Origin: Variovorax paradoxus
Lineage (GTDB): Bacteria > Pseudomonadota > Gammaproteobacteria > Burkholderiales > Burkholderiaceae_C
Assembly (NCBI RefSeq): GCF_018614915.1
Contig: NZ_JAGGNU010000027.1
Location: forward strand, 1 to 63,223
Reading direction: 5' to 3'
DNA length: 63,223 nt
The notes below the pieces were generated by a model that worked only from the letters and a program-made list of their open reading frames with translations, was not told the DNA's origin and searched no databases. A program made the position numbers and the translations under genes. Each line of letters starts with the position of its first letter. Positions within the stretch are counted from its first letter, which is position 1. This document shows positions 17,527 through 26,144 of this stretch, one piece after another.

Positions 17527-19313
17527 CCTAGCGACTGCGCGGCCCACAGCCGCTGGTACAGACCGCCGGCGTGCCGCAGGCGGTCTGGCGCGCCGTCCTC
17601 CACGATCTTTCCGTCCACCAGCACCAGCACCCGGTCGAAGGCCGCGACCGTCGACAGCCGGTGCGCCACGGCGATGACCGTGCGCCCCCTGACCAGGCGA
17701 CCCAGGGCCATCTGGATCTTGCGCTCGGAGGTGCTGTCGAGCGCCGACGTCGCCTCGTCGAGCAGAAGGATGGGAGCGTTCTTCAGCATGGCACGGGCGA
17801 TGCCCACGCGTTGCCGCTGGCCGCCCGACAGCCGCGCGCCGCGCTCCCCCACGACGGTGTCATAGCCTTGCGGCAACTCGCGGATGAATTCCTCGCAATG
17901 CGCGGCGCGCGCGGCTTGTCGTACTTCGGACTCGCACGCATCGGGGCGCCCGTAGACCAGGTTCTCCCGGATCGTCCGATGCAGCAGCGAGATCTCCTGA
18001 GGCACCACCGCGATGGCGCTGCGCAGACTGTCGAGCGTCACCTCGGCCACGTTCTGCCCGTCGATGAGCACCTCTCCGCCCTGCACGTCCTGCAGGCGCT
18101 GAAGCAGGCCCAGCAGCGTGGTCTTGCCCGAGCCCGAAGGGCCGACGATGCCCACCCGCTGACCCGCCGGAACATCGAGATCGAAGTGACGGAAGACCTG
18201 TGTGCCGTCCCCGTACGAGAAGCTCACGTTGCGCAGCCGGATGGCCCCGCGGACCGGCCTGAAGGGCGGGGCCCCGGCTCGCTCGGCGGGCTGCCGGGGA
18301 ACGGCCACCACCTGCAGCATTTCGCGGATCACGCCCAATTGCTGGGTCGACTCGATCAGCGCCAGCGCCAGGTCGCGCGAGCCGTGGAGGATGCGGAAGC
18401 TCAGCGCGCTCACCACCACCACATCGCCCGGCGTATTCACGCCAGCCTGCCAGCCGCGCAGCGCCCAGACCATCATCGTGCCCGCCATTACCCACAGGCA
18501 AAGGTCGTGCAGCACCCGTGCCTTCTCCAGGTACAGCCAGCTGCGGCGCTGCGCCTGTGCCTCGGCCGCGATCCGCGCCGACACGCGCTCGTACTCGCGG
18601 CGCCTGGCCGAGAAGGCCTGCAGCGTCCACAGGCCGCCCATCGCGTCGATCAGCTCGCCGTTGACGCGCGAGGCCTCCGCCGCATAGGCCTGGTGCACCC
18701 CGCGGCCGCGGCGGCCGAAGACGACGATGATGGCCGCGACCAGCATGACGAACAGGCTCAGCACCGCCGCCATCCAGGGCTGCACGGTCAGCAGCACCAC
18801 CGCGGCCCCGACGAAGTCCACGCAAGGCGGCGCGATCTTCCAGGTCAGCGTCGCCACCAGCGCGCCTGCGGCCCCTGCCGTCGCCGTGATGCGCCCCCCC
18901 AACGCCCCCGAGCTGTGTCGCGCCACGTACTCGGGGGAATGCCCGCTCACGTAGTCGAAGAGCTCCAGGCGGACATCCACCCCCACCGCCACCACGGTCA
19001 GGCACCCGAGCCAGCCGCTCAGGCGCCAGAACACGCTTTCGGCCGCGATCAATCCGATGAAGAGCGCGAGGGCGTGCCAGATCGCGGAGTCATGGCGCCC
19101 CTGGGCCATGGTGTCCACGATCAGCTTCATCGCGTACTGCGCCGCGATGCCGCAGGACGCTGCGATCAGGATCACCGTCCACAGCGCCGCGAAGTGCGAC
19201 CTCCGGCCTCGCGCCGCGTGCAGCATGAACCGGACCGGTGCTGTCGGAAGCCCGGCGGTGGGGTCCATGCGCCCGGCCTGATTCGAGGCGAAAGCAAAGT
19301 GAGTCGGAATCAT
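17511..19313 (-). CDS. ABC transporter, fused permease and ATPase (exporter type)
   Basis: The product is 600 residues from the ATG at 19313; the open frame upstream is Arg/Ala-rich and unlikely to be coding. About six membrane helices occupy 35-330 and the nucleotide-binding domain 365-590. That domain has Walker A GPSGSGKTT, signature LSGGQRQR, Walker B ILLLDEATSALD and the H-loop VIAVAHRLS. This is an MsbA-like homodimeric exporter half. Its position between the glycosyltransferase and UDP-galactopyranose mutase suggests export of a lipid-linked glycan, which is inference. Its last 16 bases overlap the end of the convergent transferase gene. Confidence 0.88.
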   Translation of the reverse strand: MIPTHFAFASNQAGRMDPTAGLPTAPVRFMLHAARGRRSHFAALWTVILIAASCGIAAQYAMKLIVDTMAQGRHDSAIWHALALFIGLIAAESVFWRLSGWLGCLTVVAVGVDVRLELFDYVSGHSPEYVARHSSGALGGRITATAGAAGALVATLTWKIAPPCVDFVGAAVVLLTVQPWMAAVLSLFVMLVAAIIVVFGRRGRGVHQAYAAEASRVNGELIDAMGGLWTLQAFSARRREYERVSARIAAEAQAQRRSWLYLEKARVLHDLCLWVMAGTMMVWALRGWQAGVNTPGDVVVVSALSFRILHGSRDLALALIESTQQLGVIREMLQVVAVPRQPAERAGAPPFRPVRGAIRLRNVSFSYGDGTQVFRHFDLDVPAGQRVGIVGPSGSGKTTLLGLLQRLQDVQGGEVLIDGQNVAEVTLDSLRSAIAVVPQEISLLHRTIRENLVYGRPDACESEVRQAARAAHCEEFIRELPQGYDTVVGERGARLSGGQRQRVGIARAMLKNAPILLLDEATSALDSTSERKIQMALGRLVRGRTVIAVAHRLSTVAAFDRVLVLVDGKIVEDGAPDRLRHAGGLYQRLWAAQSLGQETA

Positions 19314-19539
19314 CGGGTCCTGCTCACGGGCAAGCCGTGTGCCTGCCGCCGCACCGAGGCGCGCCCACGGCTCGATCCGCCACGCTGCGGCAAGTCTTGC
19401 ACCACGAGAAAAAAATGCCGCCCGCCGAGTTGATCGTCGCGAGGCCGCGCTCGGCGGCGCCGCTCGCCTGCAGGGTGCTTGCCCATCGGGCACGCCGCTT
19501 GCCGCTTCATTGCCGAGCCCCAATCAACATCGACGCACC

Positions 19540-20703
19540 ATGTCCTCCAAACCAATTTCTCTTTCCTGCGCGACTTCGCGCTCCTATGACTTCCTGATCG
19601 TCGGCGGAGGGTTTGCAGGCTGCGTCCTGGCCGAACGATTGGCCAGCCAACTCGGGCTGCGCGTCCTGATCATCGATCGACGGCCGCACGTGGGCGGCAA
19701 CGCCTACGACCACCTCAACGAGCACGGCATCATGGTGCACCGCTACGGGCCGCACATCTTTCACACCAACTCGCGCAAGATCCTGGACTACCTCTCGCAG
19801 TTCACCGAGTGGCGTCCCTACGAGCACCGGGTGCTGGCGCATGTCGACGGCCAGCTGCTGCCGATCCCGATCAACCTGACCACCATCAACCGCCTGTTCG
19901 GCCTCCAGCTCGATGCCGCCGGTGCGAAGCGCTTCCTTGCCGAGCGCGCCTCGCCGGAAATCGAGATCAGGAGCTCGCGCGACGTCGTCATCAGCCAGGT
20001 GGGCGAAGAGCTCTACCGCAAGTTCTTCGAGGGCTACACCCGCAAGCAATGGGGCCGCGACGCGTCCCTGCTCGATCGTTCCGTCACGTCCCGCATCCCC
20101 ACGCGAACCGACGAGGACGACCGCTATTTCCAGGACCGCTACCAGTGGATGCCGCTGCACGGCTACACGCGCATGTTCGAGCGCATGCTTGCGCACGAGT
20201 ACATCGATTTCCTGCCGCACGTCGACTTCGCCAAGGTGAAGAACAGCATCCAGCACCGGCATCTCGTCTATTCCGGACCGGTCGACGAATACTTCGGCCA
20301 CTGCTTCGGCAAGCTGCCCTACCGGTCGCTGCGCTTCGAGCATGTGACGCTCGACCGGCCCTGGCTCCAGGAGGTCGCGGTGGTGAACTTTCCCTCGCTG
20401 CAGGTGCCCTTCACGCGCATCACCGAATTCAAGCACCTCACTGGCCAGGACCACCCGAAGACCAGCATCACGCGCGAGTACCCGAGCGATGAGGGCGACG
20501 CCTACTACCCGATCCCCGCTCCCGAGAATGCCGCGCTCTACCGGCGCTACGAGGCCCTGGCCGAAGGCACGCGCGGCGTCACGTTCACGGGCCGCCTGGG
20601 CACGTACAAGTACTACAACATGGACCAGGTCGTGGCCCAGAGCCTGAGCCTCTTCGAGCAACTCACCGGCTCGATGGAAGCGGGCGCGCTGGCCGCCGGC
20701 TAA
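19540..20703 (+). CDS. glf: UDP-galactopyranose mutase
   Basis: The product is 387 residues, the usual length. This flavoenzyme converts UDP-galactopyranose to UDP-galactofuranose, the donor for galactofuranose glycans. The FAD-binding opening FLIVGGGFAGCVLAERLA, NAYDHLNEHGIMVHRYGPHI and the late substrate region TGRLGTYKYYNMDQV are all family hallmarks. The ATG at 19540 follows a gap of 226 bases from the divergent ABC transporter. It is the best marker that this locus makes a galactofuranose-containing surface polymer. Confidence 0.93.
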   Translation: MSSKPISLSCATSRSYDFLIVGGGFAGCVLAERLASQLGLRVLIIDRRPHVGGNAYDHLNEHGIMVHRYGPHIFHTNSRKILDYLSQFTEWRPYEHRVLAHVDGQLLPIPINLTTINRLFGLQLDAAGAKRFLAERASPEIEIRSSRDVVISQVGEELYRKFFEGYTRKQWGRDASLLDRSVTSRIPTRTDEDDRYFQDRYQWMPLHGYTRMFERMLAHEYIDFLPHVDFAKVKNSIQHRHLVYSGPVDEYFGHCFGKLPYRSLRFEHVTLDRPWLQEVAVVNFPSLQVPFTRITEFKHLTGQDHPKTSITREYPSDEGDAYYPIPAPENAALYRRYEALAEGTRGVTFTGRLGTYKYYNMDQVVAQSLSLFEQLTGSMEAGALAAG

Positions 20704-20787
20704 GTGGCCGAGGGCGGGACGAAACGCTTTGCAACCGGGTCCGGACGGGCACTACCTCGCGGAGCTCGCCGGCAGGCGGTCCTGGTC

Positions 20788-21375
20788 TTATTTGCTTGCC
20801 ATCCCCTGCGCGTGCTTCAGGTGCTGCTCCACGATCGGCACCATCTTGGTCGCCAGCGCCTTCAGGTCGGCATCGGTGCCCTCTGCCTGCGTCTTCTTCA
20901 GCAGCTTCAGCGTGGCCTCGTGGTCGCCCACGCCGGCCTGCTTGAGGTATTGCCGGTCGAAGGTGTCGCCTCTCAGCGCCTTGAACTCCACCATCGTGGC
21001 CTTGTGCTTCATGTCGACACCGTCCGGCAAATCGACTCCCTTGGCAGAAGCGAGCTGCTTGACCTCCGACAGGCCCTTCGTGTGATCGTCGATCATCATC
21101 TGGGCGAACTTCTTCACGTCCGCGCTCTGTGATTTCTCCATTGCCACGCGCCCGGTCTCGACCTCGGCCATGTTGGCCTGCGCCATATCTCGCAGCATGC
21201 CCGCATCGCTCCTGCTGAGCTTGGATTCCTTGGCAGACGCCGCGCTGCCCGTCTTGCCCGTACCGGCCGTACCGCCGGTGCCGCCCGTCGTTTGCGCAAT
21301 GGCGCCGAACTGCGTCACCGAACCAGCCACCGCCACGGCAACGATAGCCGCGACTCGCCTTGCTGAATGCACCAT
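20788..21375 (-). CDS. DUF4142 periplasmic protein
   Basis: The product is 195 residues. A signal peptide (RRVAAIVAVAVAGSVTQFGAIAQ) is followed by a Gly/Thr-rich linker of about 20 residues. A four-helix ferritin-like DUF4142 domain then follows, with ANMAEVETGRVAMEKSQ, FAQMMIDDHTKGLSEVKQLA and FDRQYLKQAGVGDHEATLKL. Function is unknown; these proteins are common in soil proteobacteria and often stress-linked. It converges with glf, 84 bases away, and diverges from the GH5-like gene. Confidence 0.87.
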   Translation of the reverse strand: MVHSARRVAAIVAVAVAGSVTQFGAIAQTTGGTGGTAGTGKTGSAASAKESKLSRSDAGMLRDMAQANMAEVETGRVAMEKSQSADVKKFAQMMIDDHTKGLSEVKQLASAKGVDLPDGVDMKHKATMVEFKALRGDTFDRQYLKQAGVGDHEATLKLLKKTQAEGTDADLKALATKMVPIVEQHLKHAQGMASK

Positions 21376-21582
21376 GTCTTTGCTCCGAAGGTAAAGGGGT
21401 CCACGCAATGTGCCCAGGGCATCCGGTGCCTGATGTAGGCGAGGGGCGATGGCTCGCGCCATCTGGCACTGGGAGTTCGGCGCCGCCGAGCCAGACCCTT
21501 TGGGCACGCCGTTTGCCGCATGAGTGAATGAGATCGAAGGGGCCCGCCCCACCGTCGCCAGGCCCCGGCAATTGAGCTTCGC

Positions 21583-23034
21583 ATGTTCAACCCTACAGAA
21601 ACCATCTCCATCGGCGGCGCGACGCGCTCCGCGCGTCCGGCGCTGCCTCGAATCGAGTGCCGGAGGGGGTTGCCGTACTTCATGACCTCCGAGGGTGCGC
21701 CCTGGACGCCGATCGGCCACAACGACGCGATCAGCTGGCCGGAACTTGCCGGCCTGTTTCGCAGGCGCGATGTGCAGGCGGTCAGGGCGCATCTGCGTTG
21801 GTTGAAGGACAGTGGTGTCACTTGCCTTCGCGTGATGCTGGAATATGCACAGGGGAAGCATCGGTTCATCGAACGCCCCGCAGGTCATTTTGTCGGCAAC
21901 GTGGTGAGGTTCTGGGACGATCTGTTCGCCCTTTGCGAGGAGATCGGCCTTCACCTGTTGCTCACGCCCTTCGATACCTTCTTCACCTGGCGGCACTGGA
22001 AGCACCATCCCTACAACGTGATCAACGGAGGACCCACCGAAGATCGGCGGCGCTTGATCACCTGCACAGCCACGCGCGAGGCGATCAAGCGGCGACTCGA
22101 GTTCGCAACTCGCCGGTGGGGCCGAAGTCCCGCGCTTTTTGCCTGGGACCTCTGGAACGAAGTGCATCCTGCGCAGGGCGAGGACAAGCCCGAAGCATGC
22201 GCATCGTTCGTCTCCGATGTCTCCCGCTTCCTTCGAGCGCTCGAGGAGCGCGTTCATGGCCGCGCCAATCTCCAGACCGTTTCCGTGTTCGGGCCCGAGT
22301 TGCTGCGCTCGCCGAGCCTTGTCGAGCCGATCTTCAGAAGCCCGGATCTGGATTTCGCGACCACGCACCTGTACGAGTCCGGTGCCATCGATGACCCGGC
22401 TGACACGGTCGCGCCGGCCCTGACGGTCGGGCGACTGATGCGCTCGGCTGTACAGGAAGCCAGCGACTTGCGACCGGTGCTCGATTCGGAGCATGGACCG
22501 ATTCACGCGTTCATCGACAAGCATCGCGTCTTGCCGGAAGCGTTCGACGACGAATATTTCCGCCACATCCAATGGGCTCATCTCGCGAGCGGCGGCGCGG
22601 GTGGCGGCATGCGGTGGCCGAATCGACATCCGCATGTGCTGACGGCCGGAATGCGCCGTGCCCAGCGAGGGCTCTCGAACTTCCTGCCGCTCATCGACTG
22701 GACGCGATTCGAGCGGCGAAATCTCAATGCAGAAGCCGGCCACGCGCAAGGCTTTGCGGCTTTTGCCTGCGGCGACCGTCACCAGGCGGTCGCGTGGCTG
22801 CTGCGGACCGACATCGTCCGCGCCGATGGCATGCTGGCGACGAACGTGGTCCCGAGGCCGGCGTACCTGGTGCTGCCCGGCCTGGTGGGAGGCGACTATG
22901 GCGTCGTCCTGTTCGACACCAGGCTCGGTCGCGAATGCGGCCTATGGGAAGTCACGCATCCGGGCGGGAATCTGCACATCGAATGCCCGCCCATCGCGTG
23001 TGATGTCGCCATTGCGGTCTCTGGCCGCCGATGA
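21583..23034 (+). CDS. GH5-like glycoside hydrolase
   Basis: The product is 483 residues with no signal peptide. It has the (beta/alpha)8 pattern of clan GH-A. The likely acid/base is E193 (FAWDLWNEVHP) and the nucleophile E303 (RPVLDSEHGP), about 110 residues apart as in GH5 enzymes. A C-terminal beta domain follows. The substrate is unknown; relatives act on mannans or glucans. With the GH1-like domain, glycosyltransferase and Glf nearby it probably belongs to the surface-glycan locus. The ATG at 21583 lacks a strong ribosome binding site. Confidence 0.8.
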   Translation: MFNPTETISIGGATRSARPALPRIECRRGLPYFMTSEGAPWTPIGHNDAISWPELAGLFRRRDVQAVRAHLRWLKDSGVTCLRVMLEYAQGKHRFIERPAGHFVGNVVRFWDDLFALCEEIGLHLLLTPFDTFFTWRHWKHHPYNVINGGPTEDRRRLITCTATREAIKRRLEFATRRWGRSPALFAWDLWNEVHPAQGEDKPEACASFVSDVSRFLRALEERVHGRANLQTVSVFGPELLRSPSLVEPIFRSPDLDFATTHLYESGAIDDPADTVAPALTVGRLMRSAVQEASDLRPVLDSEHGPIHAFIDKHRVLPEAFDDEYFRHIQWAHLASGGAGGGMRWPNRHPHVLTAGMRRAQRGLSNFLPLIDWTRFERRNLNAEAGHAQGFAAFACGDRHQAVAWLLRTDIVRADGMLATNVVPRPAYLVLPGLVGGDYGVVLFDTRLGRECGLWEVTHPGGNLHIECPPIACDVAIAVSGRR

Positions 23035-23055
23035 GCCGCGGCGCGCAACGCGCTC

Positions 23056-23973
23056 TCAGCGCTGCTCGCGCCGACTCAGAGCCAGATGCATCGCGGCGCC
23101 GGCGATCGCGGCCGTGCCCGCCGCGACGGTGATCTGGTTGAGGCCGAGCACCACGTCGCCCGCCGCATACAGGCCCGCCGCATCGGTCTCCTGGTGCCGG
23201 TCCGTGAGGACATAGCCGCTCTCGTCGGTCCGGGCGCCGACGCTCGTGGCAAGCGCCGAATGAACCTTGAGGCCCAGCGCGCTGTAGAGCGATTCGCAGG
23301 CGGTTTGCTGGTTGCCGTGGCGCACGCTGATGTGTCCGTCCCACTCGCGAATGCTGCCGACGGCGCCCTCGGCGAGGCGGATGCCGGCCTGGAGCAGGCG
23401 CTCGTGCTCGGCGGGGGCGAGCGCCTGCGCATCGGGCGTCATGAAGAGGGTCAGGTCCGACGTGAAATGCCGGAGGTAGAGCGCCTCGCGCATCCCGGCC
23501 GGCCCGTTTGCAACCACGCCGACCTTGCGATCGATCACCTCGTAGCCGTCGCACACCGGGCAGTAGCGCAGCAGTCCCGTGCGCACCGCATGCGCCAGAT
23601 GCGGCATCGCCGGCACGATGTCGCTGGTGCCGGTGGCGAGCAGCACCAGCCGGGCCGTCGCCTCGCTGCCTGGGCAGGAAAGGCGAAAGCCGAGGTCGGT
23701 GCGCTCCAGTGCCTCGACGCGTCCGGCGACGCGTTCGATCGGATAGCGATCGGCCTGCTCGCGCAATGCGGCCAGCAGCGCCGGCCCCGGGATGCCATCG
23801 GGAAAGCCGGGATAGTTGCGGGTGCGGGGAATGGTCGCCAGCCGGCTCTCGCTCGCATCGAAGACCGCCACCGACCGTCGCAGTCGCGCGAGATAGACCG
23901 CAGCAACAAGACCGGCGGGGCCGCCGCCGATGATGGCGACGTCCAGGGTCGGCCAGGCTTTTCGATGAGGCAT
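23056..23973 (-). CDS. Thioredoxin reductase-like FAD/NAD(P) oxidoreductase
   Basis: The product is 305 residues from an ATG with GGAG upstream. The FAD motif is VAIIGGGPAGLVAAVYLARL, the redox-active pair sits in RYCPVCDGYEV, and GLYAAGDVVLGLNQI binds FAD. The NADPH domain motif reads VGVVANGPAGMREAL. It resembles stand-alone thioredoxin reductase-like proteins rather than the housekeeping TrxB. The partner may be the peroxiredoxin at 25235, but the two genes face opposite ways with an esterase between. Confidence 0.85.
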   Translation of the reverse strand: MPHRKAWPTLDVAIIGGGPAGLVAAVYLARLRRSVAVFDASESRLATIPRTRNYPGFPDGIPGPALLAALREQADRYPIERVAGRVEALERTDLGFRLSCPGSEATARLVLLATGTSDIVPAMPHLAHAVRTGLLRYCPVCDGYEVIDRKVGVVANGPAGMREALYLRHFTSDLTLFMTPDAQALAPAEHERLLQAGIRLAEGAVGSIREWDGHISVRHGNQQTACESLYSALGLKVHSALATSVGARTDESGYVLTDRHQETDAAGLYAAGDVVLGLNQITVAAGTAAIAGAAMHLALSRREQR

Positions 23974-24214
23974 CGGATCTCCTGCAAGAACACAGGATGG
24001 CCGCGGCACGTGGCGTGCCCGGAAGCGGCGGCAGCAGGCAGAGCGGCGTTGGCGAATGCCGCGGACCCGCGCGCCGACAGGGCCGTCGTTCGGTTCGACC
24101 GTGTGCAAGTTGCCGCAATTTTTTCTCTCGCAGGTCGGGCGCGGTGCGGCTCCGGGATCCATCCTGGCAGGCACGTGGATTGCCAGCATTGACGACCACA
24201 TCGAGGAGTCTGCG

Positions 24215-25153
24215 ATGCGATGGAACGAGTGCTACGAGAGGGTTGAAACGTTGAGCCCGAAGGCGGCGAAGCTTGCCGCGCGAATGCTTCGGAACGATCC
24301 GCGGGAACGGAAACCGACGCGCAAAGCAAGCCACCCAGGGAAGCATGGTCGGCGAGCCCCGCACGCCTGCGCCGGAGGAAAGCCGGCTGCTGGCCGGCGC
24401 CAGGCGCTGATGATGCCTGTCTCGCTCGGGCGCAGGCGCGGGATGCTGGCAGCCGCAGCTTCGATGGCCGCCATGGCGATGCACGACAGCATCCACGGCA
24501 CAGAGGCCGACGCGCAGGCCGTGCCTCTCACCGTCTGCACCTTCGGCGATTCCGTGCTGGACTGCGGCCGCTACAACGAACGCGGCATCACGCCCGGCGA
24601 GCTGCTGGTGCGCAACGACGATGAACTCTTCCCCGAGTTCGCGGGCCGCGACCTGCAGAGCCTCGCGCCGACGCGGCTCTTGCATCGGGCGGTCGACGGC
24701 GCCACGGTGGACAGCCTGTCCGGCCAGTTGCGGCAAGGCTTGCCGGCGCGGCGTGGCATTGCGCTGCTCACCGTCGGCGGCAACGACCTGTTGCGTGGCC
24801 TGGCGTCCGACACGGGCCCGGGCCTCCGCGCCTTCGAGAAGAAGCTGGAGGGCTTCCTGCTGTCGCTGCCGGTGCGGCCGGTCTTCCTCGGCACGGTGTA
24901 CGACCCGACCTTCGGCGACGACAGCCGCAACTTCCTCGGCGTGCCTGCGCCGATCGCACGCGCCAATCACCGGCGCGTGAACGAGGCCATCGCCCGGCTC
25001 GCGCAGCGGCACGGGCGCCTCGTGGATCTCCATGCGCACTTCCTGCTCGGCGATCCGACCTGGTTCACACAGACGATCGAGCCGAGTCTTCTTGGCGCAT
25101 CGGAGGTGCGGCGAGTTTTCCTGCAGGCGATCTGCTCCGGCTTCTGCCGCTGA
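24215..25153 (+). CDS. SGNH/GDSL-type esterase or lipase
   Basis: The product is 312 residues from the ATG at 24215, chosen because GAGGAG lies 7-8 bases upstream. An alternative ATG at 24410 gives 247 residues and places an Arg-rich, possibly Tat-type signal (GRRRGMLAAAASMAAMAM) at the N-terminus. The first 65 residues are basic and unlike the family. The catalytic core shows block I TFGDSVLDCGRYN, block III VGGNDLL and a late DLHAHFL region. Family role: hydrolysis of esters or acetylated sugars, usually outside the cytoplasm. Confidence 0.72.
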   Translation: MRWNECYERVETLSPKAAKLAARMLRNDPRERKPTRKASHPGKHGRRAPHACAGGKPAAGRRQALMMPVSLGRRRGMLAAAASMAAMAMHDSIHGTEADAQAVPLTVCTFGDSVLDCGRYNERGITPGELLVRNDDELFPEFAGRDLQSLAPTRLLHRAVDGATVDSLSGQLRQGLPARRGIALLTVGGNDLLRGLASDTGPGLRAFEKKLEGFLLSLPVRPVFLGTVYDPTFGDDSRNFLGVPAPIARANHRRVNEAIARLAQRHGRLVDLHAHFLLGDPTWFTQTIEPSLLGASEVRRVFLQAICSGFCR

Positions 25154-25234
25154 CCGGCGTTGTGCCCTCCCGCACCAAGTGATACGGTCCGATCTCGTCA
25201 TTCGGCGGAACGACACTGCGCGAAGGAACATGCC

Positions 25235-25909
25235 ATGGGAGACCCGTTACGCCCGCTGCAGCCGGGACAAGCTGCGCCGGCGTTCGCGCTGCCGTCAGTC
25301 AATCTCGAAGCAACGGTCTCCCTCGCCGACCTGCGCGGCCGCCCATTCCTGATCGGCTTCTTTCGCGGCCTGCATTGCCCGTTCTGCCGTCGCCAGGTGA
25401 CGCAGCTCGCCGGCCTCCAACCCGCCCTGCGCGCGGCAGGGGTCGAGACCCTGGCGGTGATCAACACGCCGATGGAGCGCGCCCGGCTGTACTTCCGCTT
25501 CCGCCCGACGCCCGTGCTGCTTCTGAGCGATCCGGACTGCGGGACTCACCGGGCCTTCGGCGTGCCACGCATCGAGTTCCTGCCCGACGGCAGCAGCGAG
25601 CAGCCCGCATGGCCGGCGCGCGCGAGCATGGCGCAGTTCCAGGCGGCGCGCGTCAACCCCACGGGCGAGCTGCCGGCGCCGACACAGCCGATGGAGGCCA
25701 ACCAGGTACTCAACGCCAAGGATGGCTTCGAGCTCGACGACACCGACCGCGCCATCTTCGAGAAGCACGGCACCCAGCTCGCAGGTCATTTTCTGGTCGA
25801 TGCGGCCGGCCTCGTCGCCTGGGTGCAGATCGAAGCCCTCGACGGGCCGAACAGCCTCTGCATCTTCCCGACGGCCGCGCAGATCATCGCCGCCGCCAGC
25901 CGCCTCTGA
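25235..25909 (+). CDS. Peroxiredoxin-like AhpC/TSA family protein
   Basis: The product is 224 residues with GAAGGA ahead of the ATG. It has a thioredoxin fold with FRGLHCPFCRRQVTQL; the CPFC pair sits where peroxiredoxins carry the peroxidatic cysteine. The middle LLLSDPDCGTHRAFGVPRI matches AhpC/TSA relatives, and the late AGHFLVDAAGLVAW is the usual final strand. It probably reduces peroxides or acts as a thiol oxidoreductase in the cytoplasm. It follows the esterase by 81 bases. Confidence 0.83.
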   Translation: MGDPLRPLQPGQAAPAFALPSVNLEATVSLADLRGRPFLIGFFRGLHCPFCRRQVTQLAGLQPALRAAGVETLAVINTPMERARLYFRFRPTPVLLLSDPDCGTHRAFGVPRIEFLPDGSSEQPAWPARASMAQFQAARVNPTGELPAPTQPMEANQVLNAKDGFELDDTDRAIFEKHGTQLAGHFLVDAAGLVAWVQIEALDGPNSLCIFPTAAQIIAAASRL

Positions 25910-25971
25910 GCTGAGCCGCGCTTGCGATGGCGGCGACAGTCGTCCTCGCTGTTCCGCGGCCATATTCATAC

Positions 25972-25984
25972 GTTGTCATACAAC
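25972..25984. promoter_or_regulatory. Putative operator half-pair upstream of the pectate lyase
   Basis: GTTGTCATACAAC has 5-base inverted arms around a 3-base centre. It resembles GntR-type operators and is the first of two similar sites before the gene at 26145. Confidence 0.35.
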
Positions 25985-26080
25985 ATGACGGCTGCTTATC
26001 CATATACGCAGCATGGAATTTGGCTTGACCTCCCAAGAAACCACCGACAACAATCGCCGCGCTGCAGGAGTAAGACAACT

Positions 26081-26096
26081 GATGTTGTACGACATC
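26081..26096. promoter_or_regulatory. Putative operator upstream of the pectate lyase
   Basis: GATGTTGTACGACATC is a 16-base palindrome with one mismatched pair, 49 bases before the ATG at 26145. Its TTGTAC core relates it to the site at 25972. A uronate-responsive GntR regulator would be a natural ligand, but none is encoded next to it. Confidence 0.4.
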
Positions 26097-26144
26097 TGAT
26101 GACTGCAGCCCGATGCCCCGGACACCCAAACCAAAGGAAATTCG

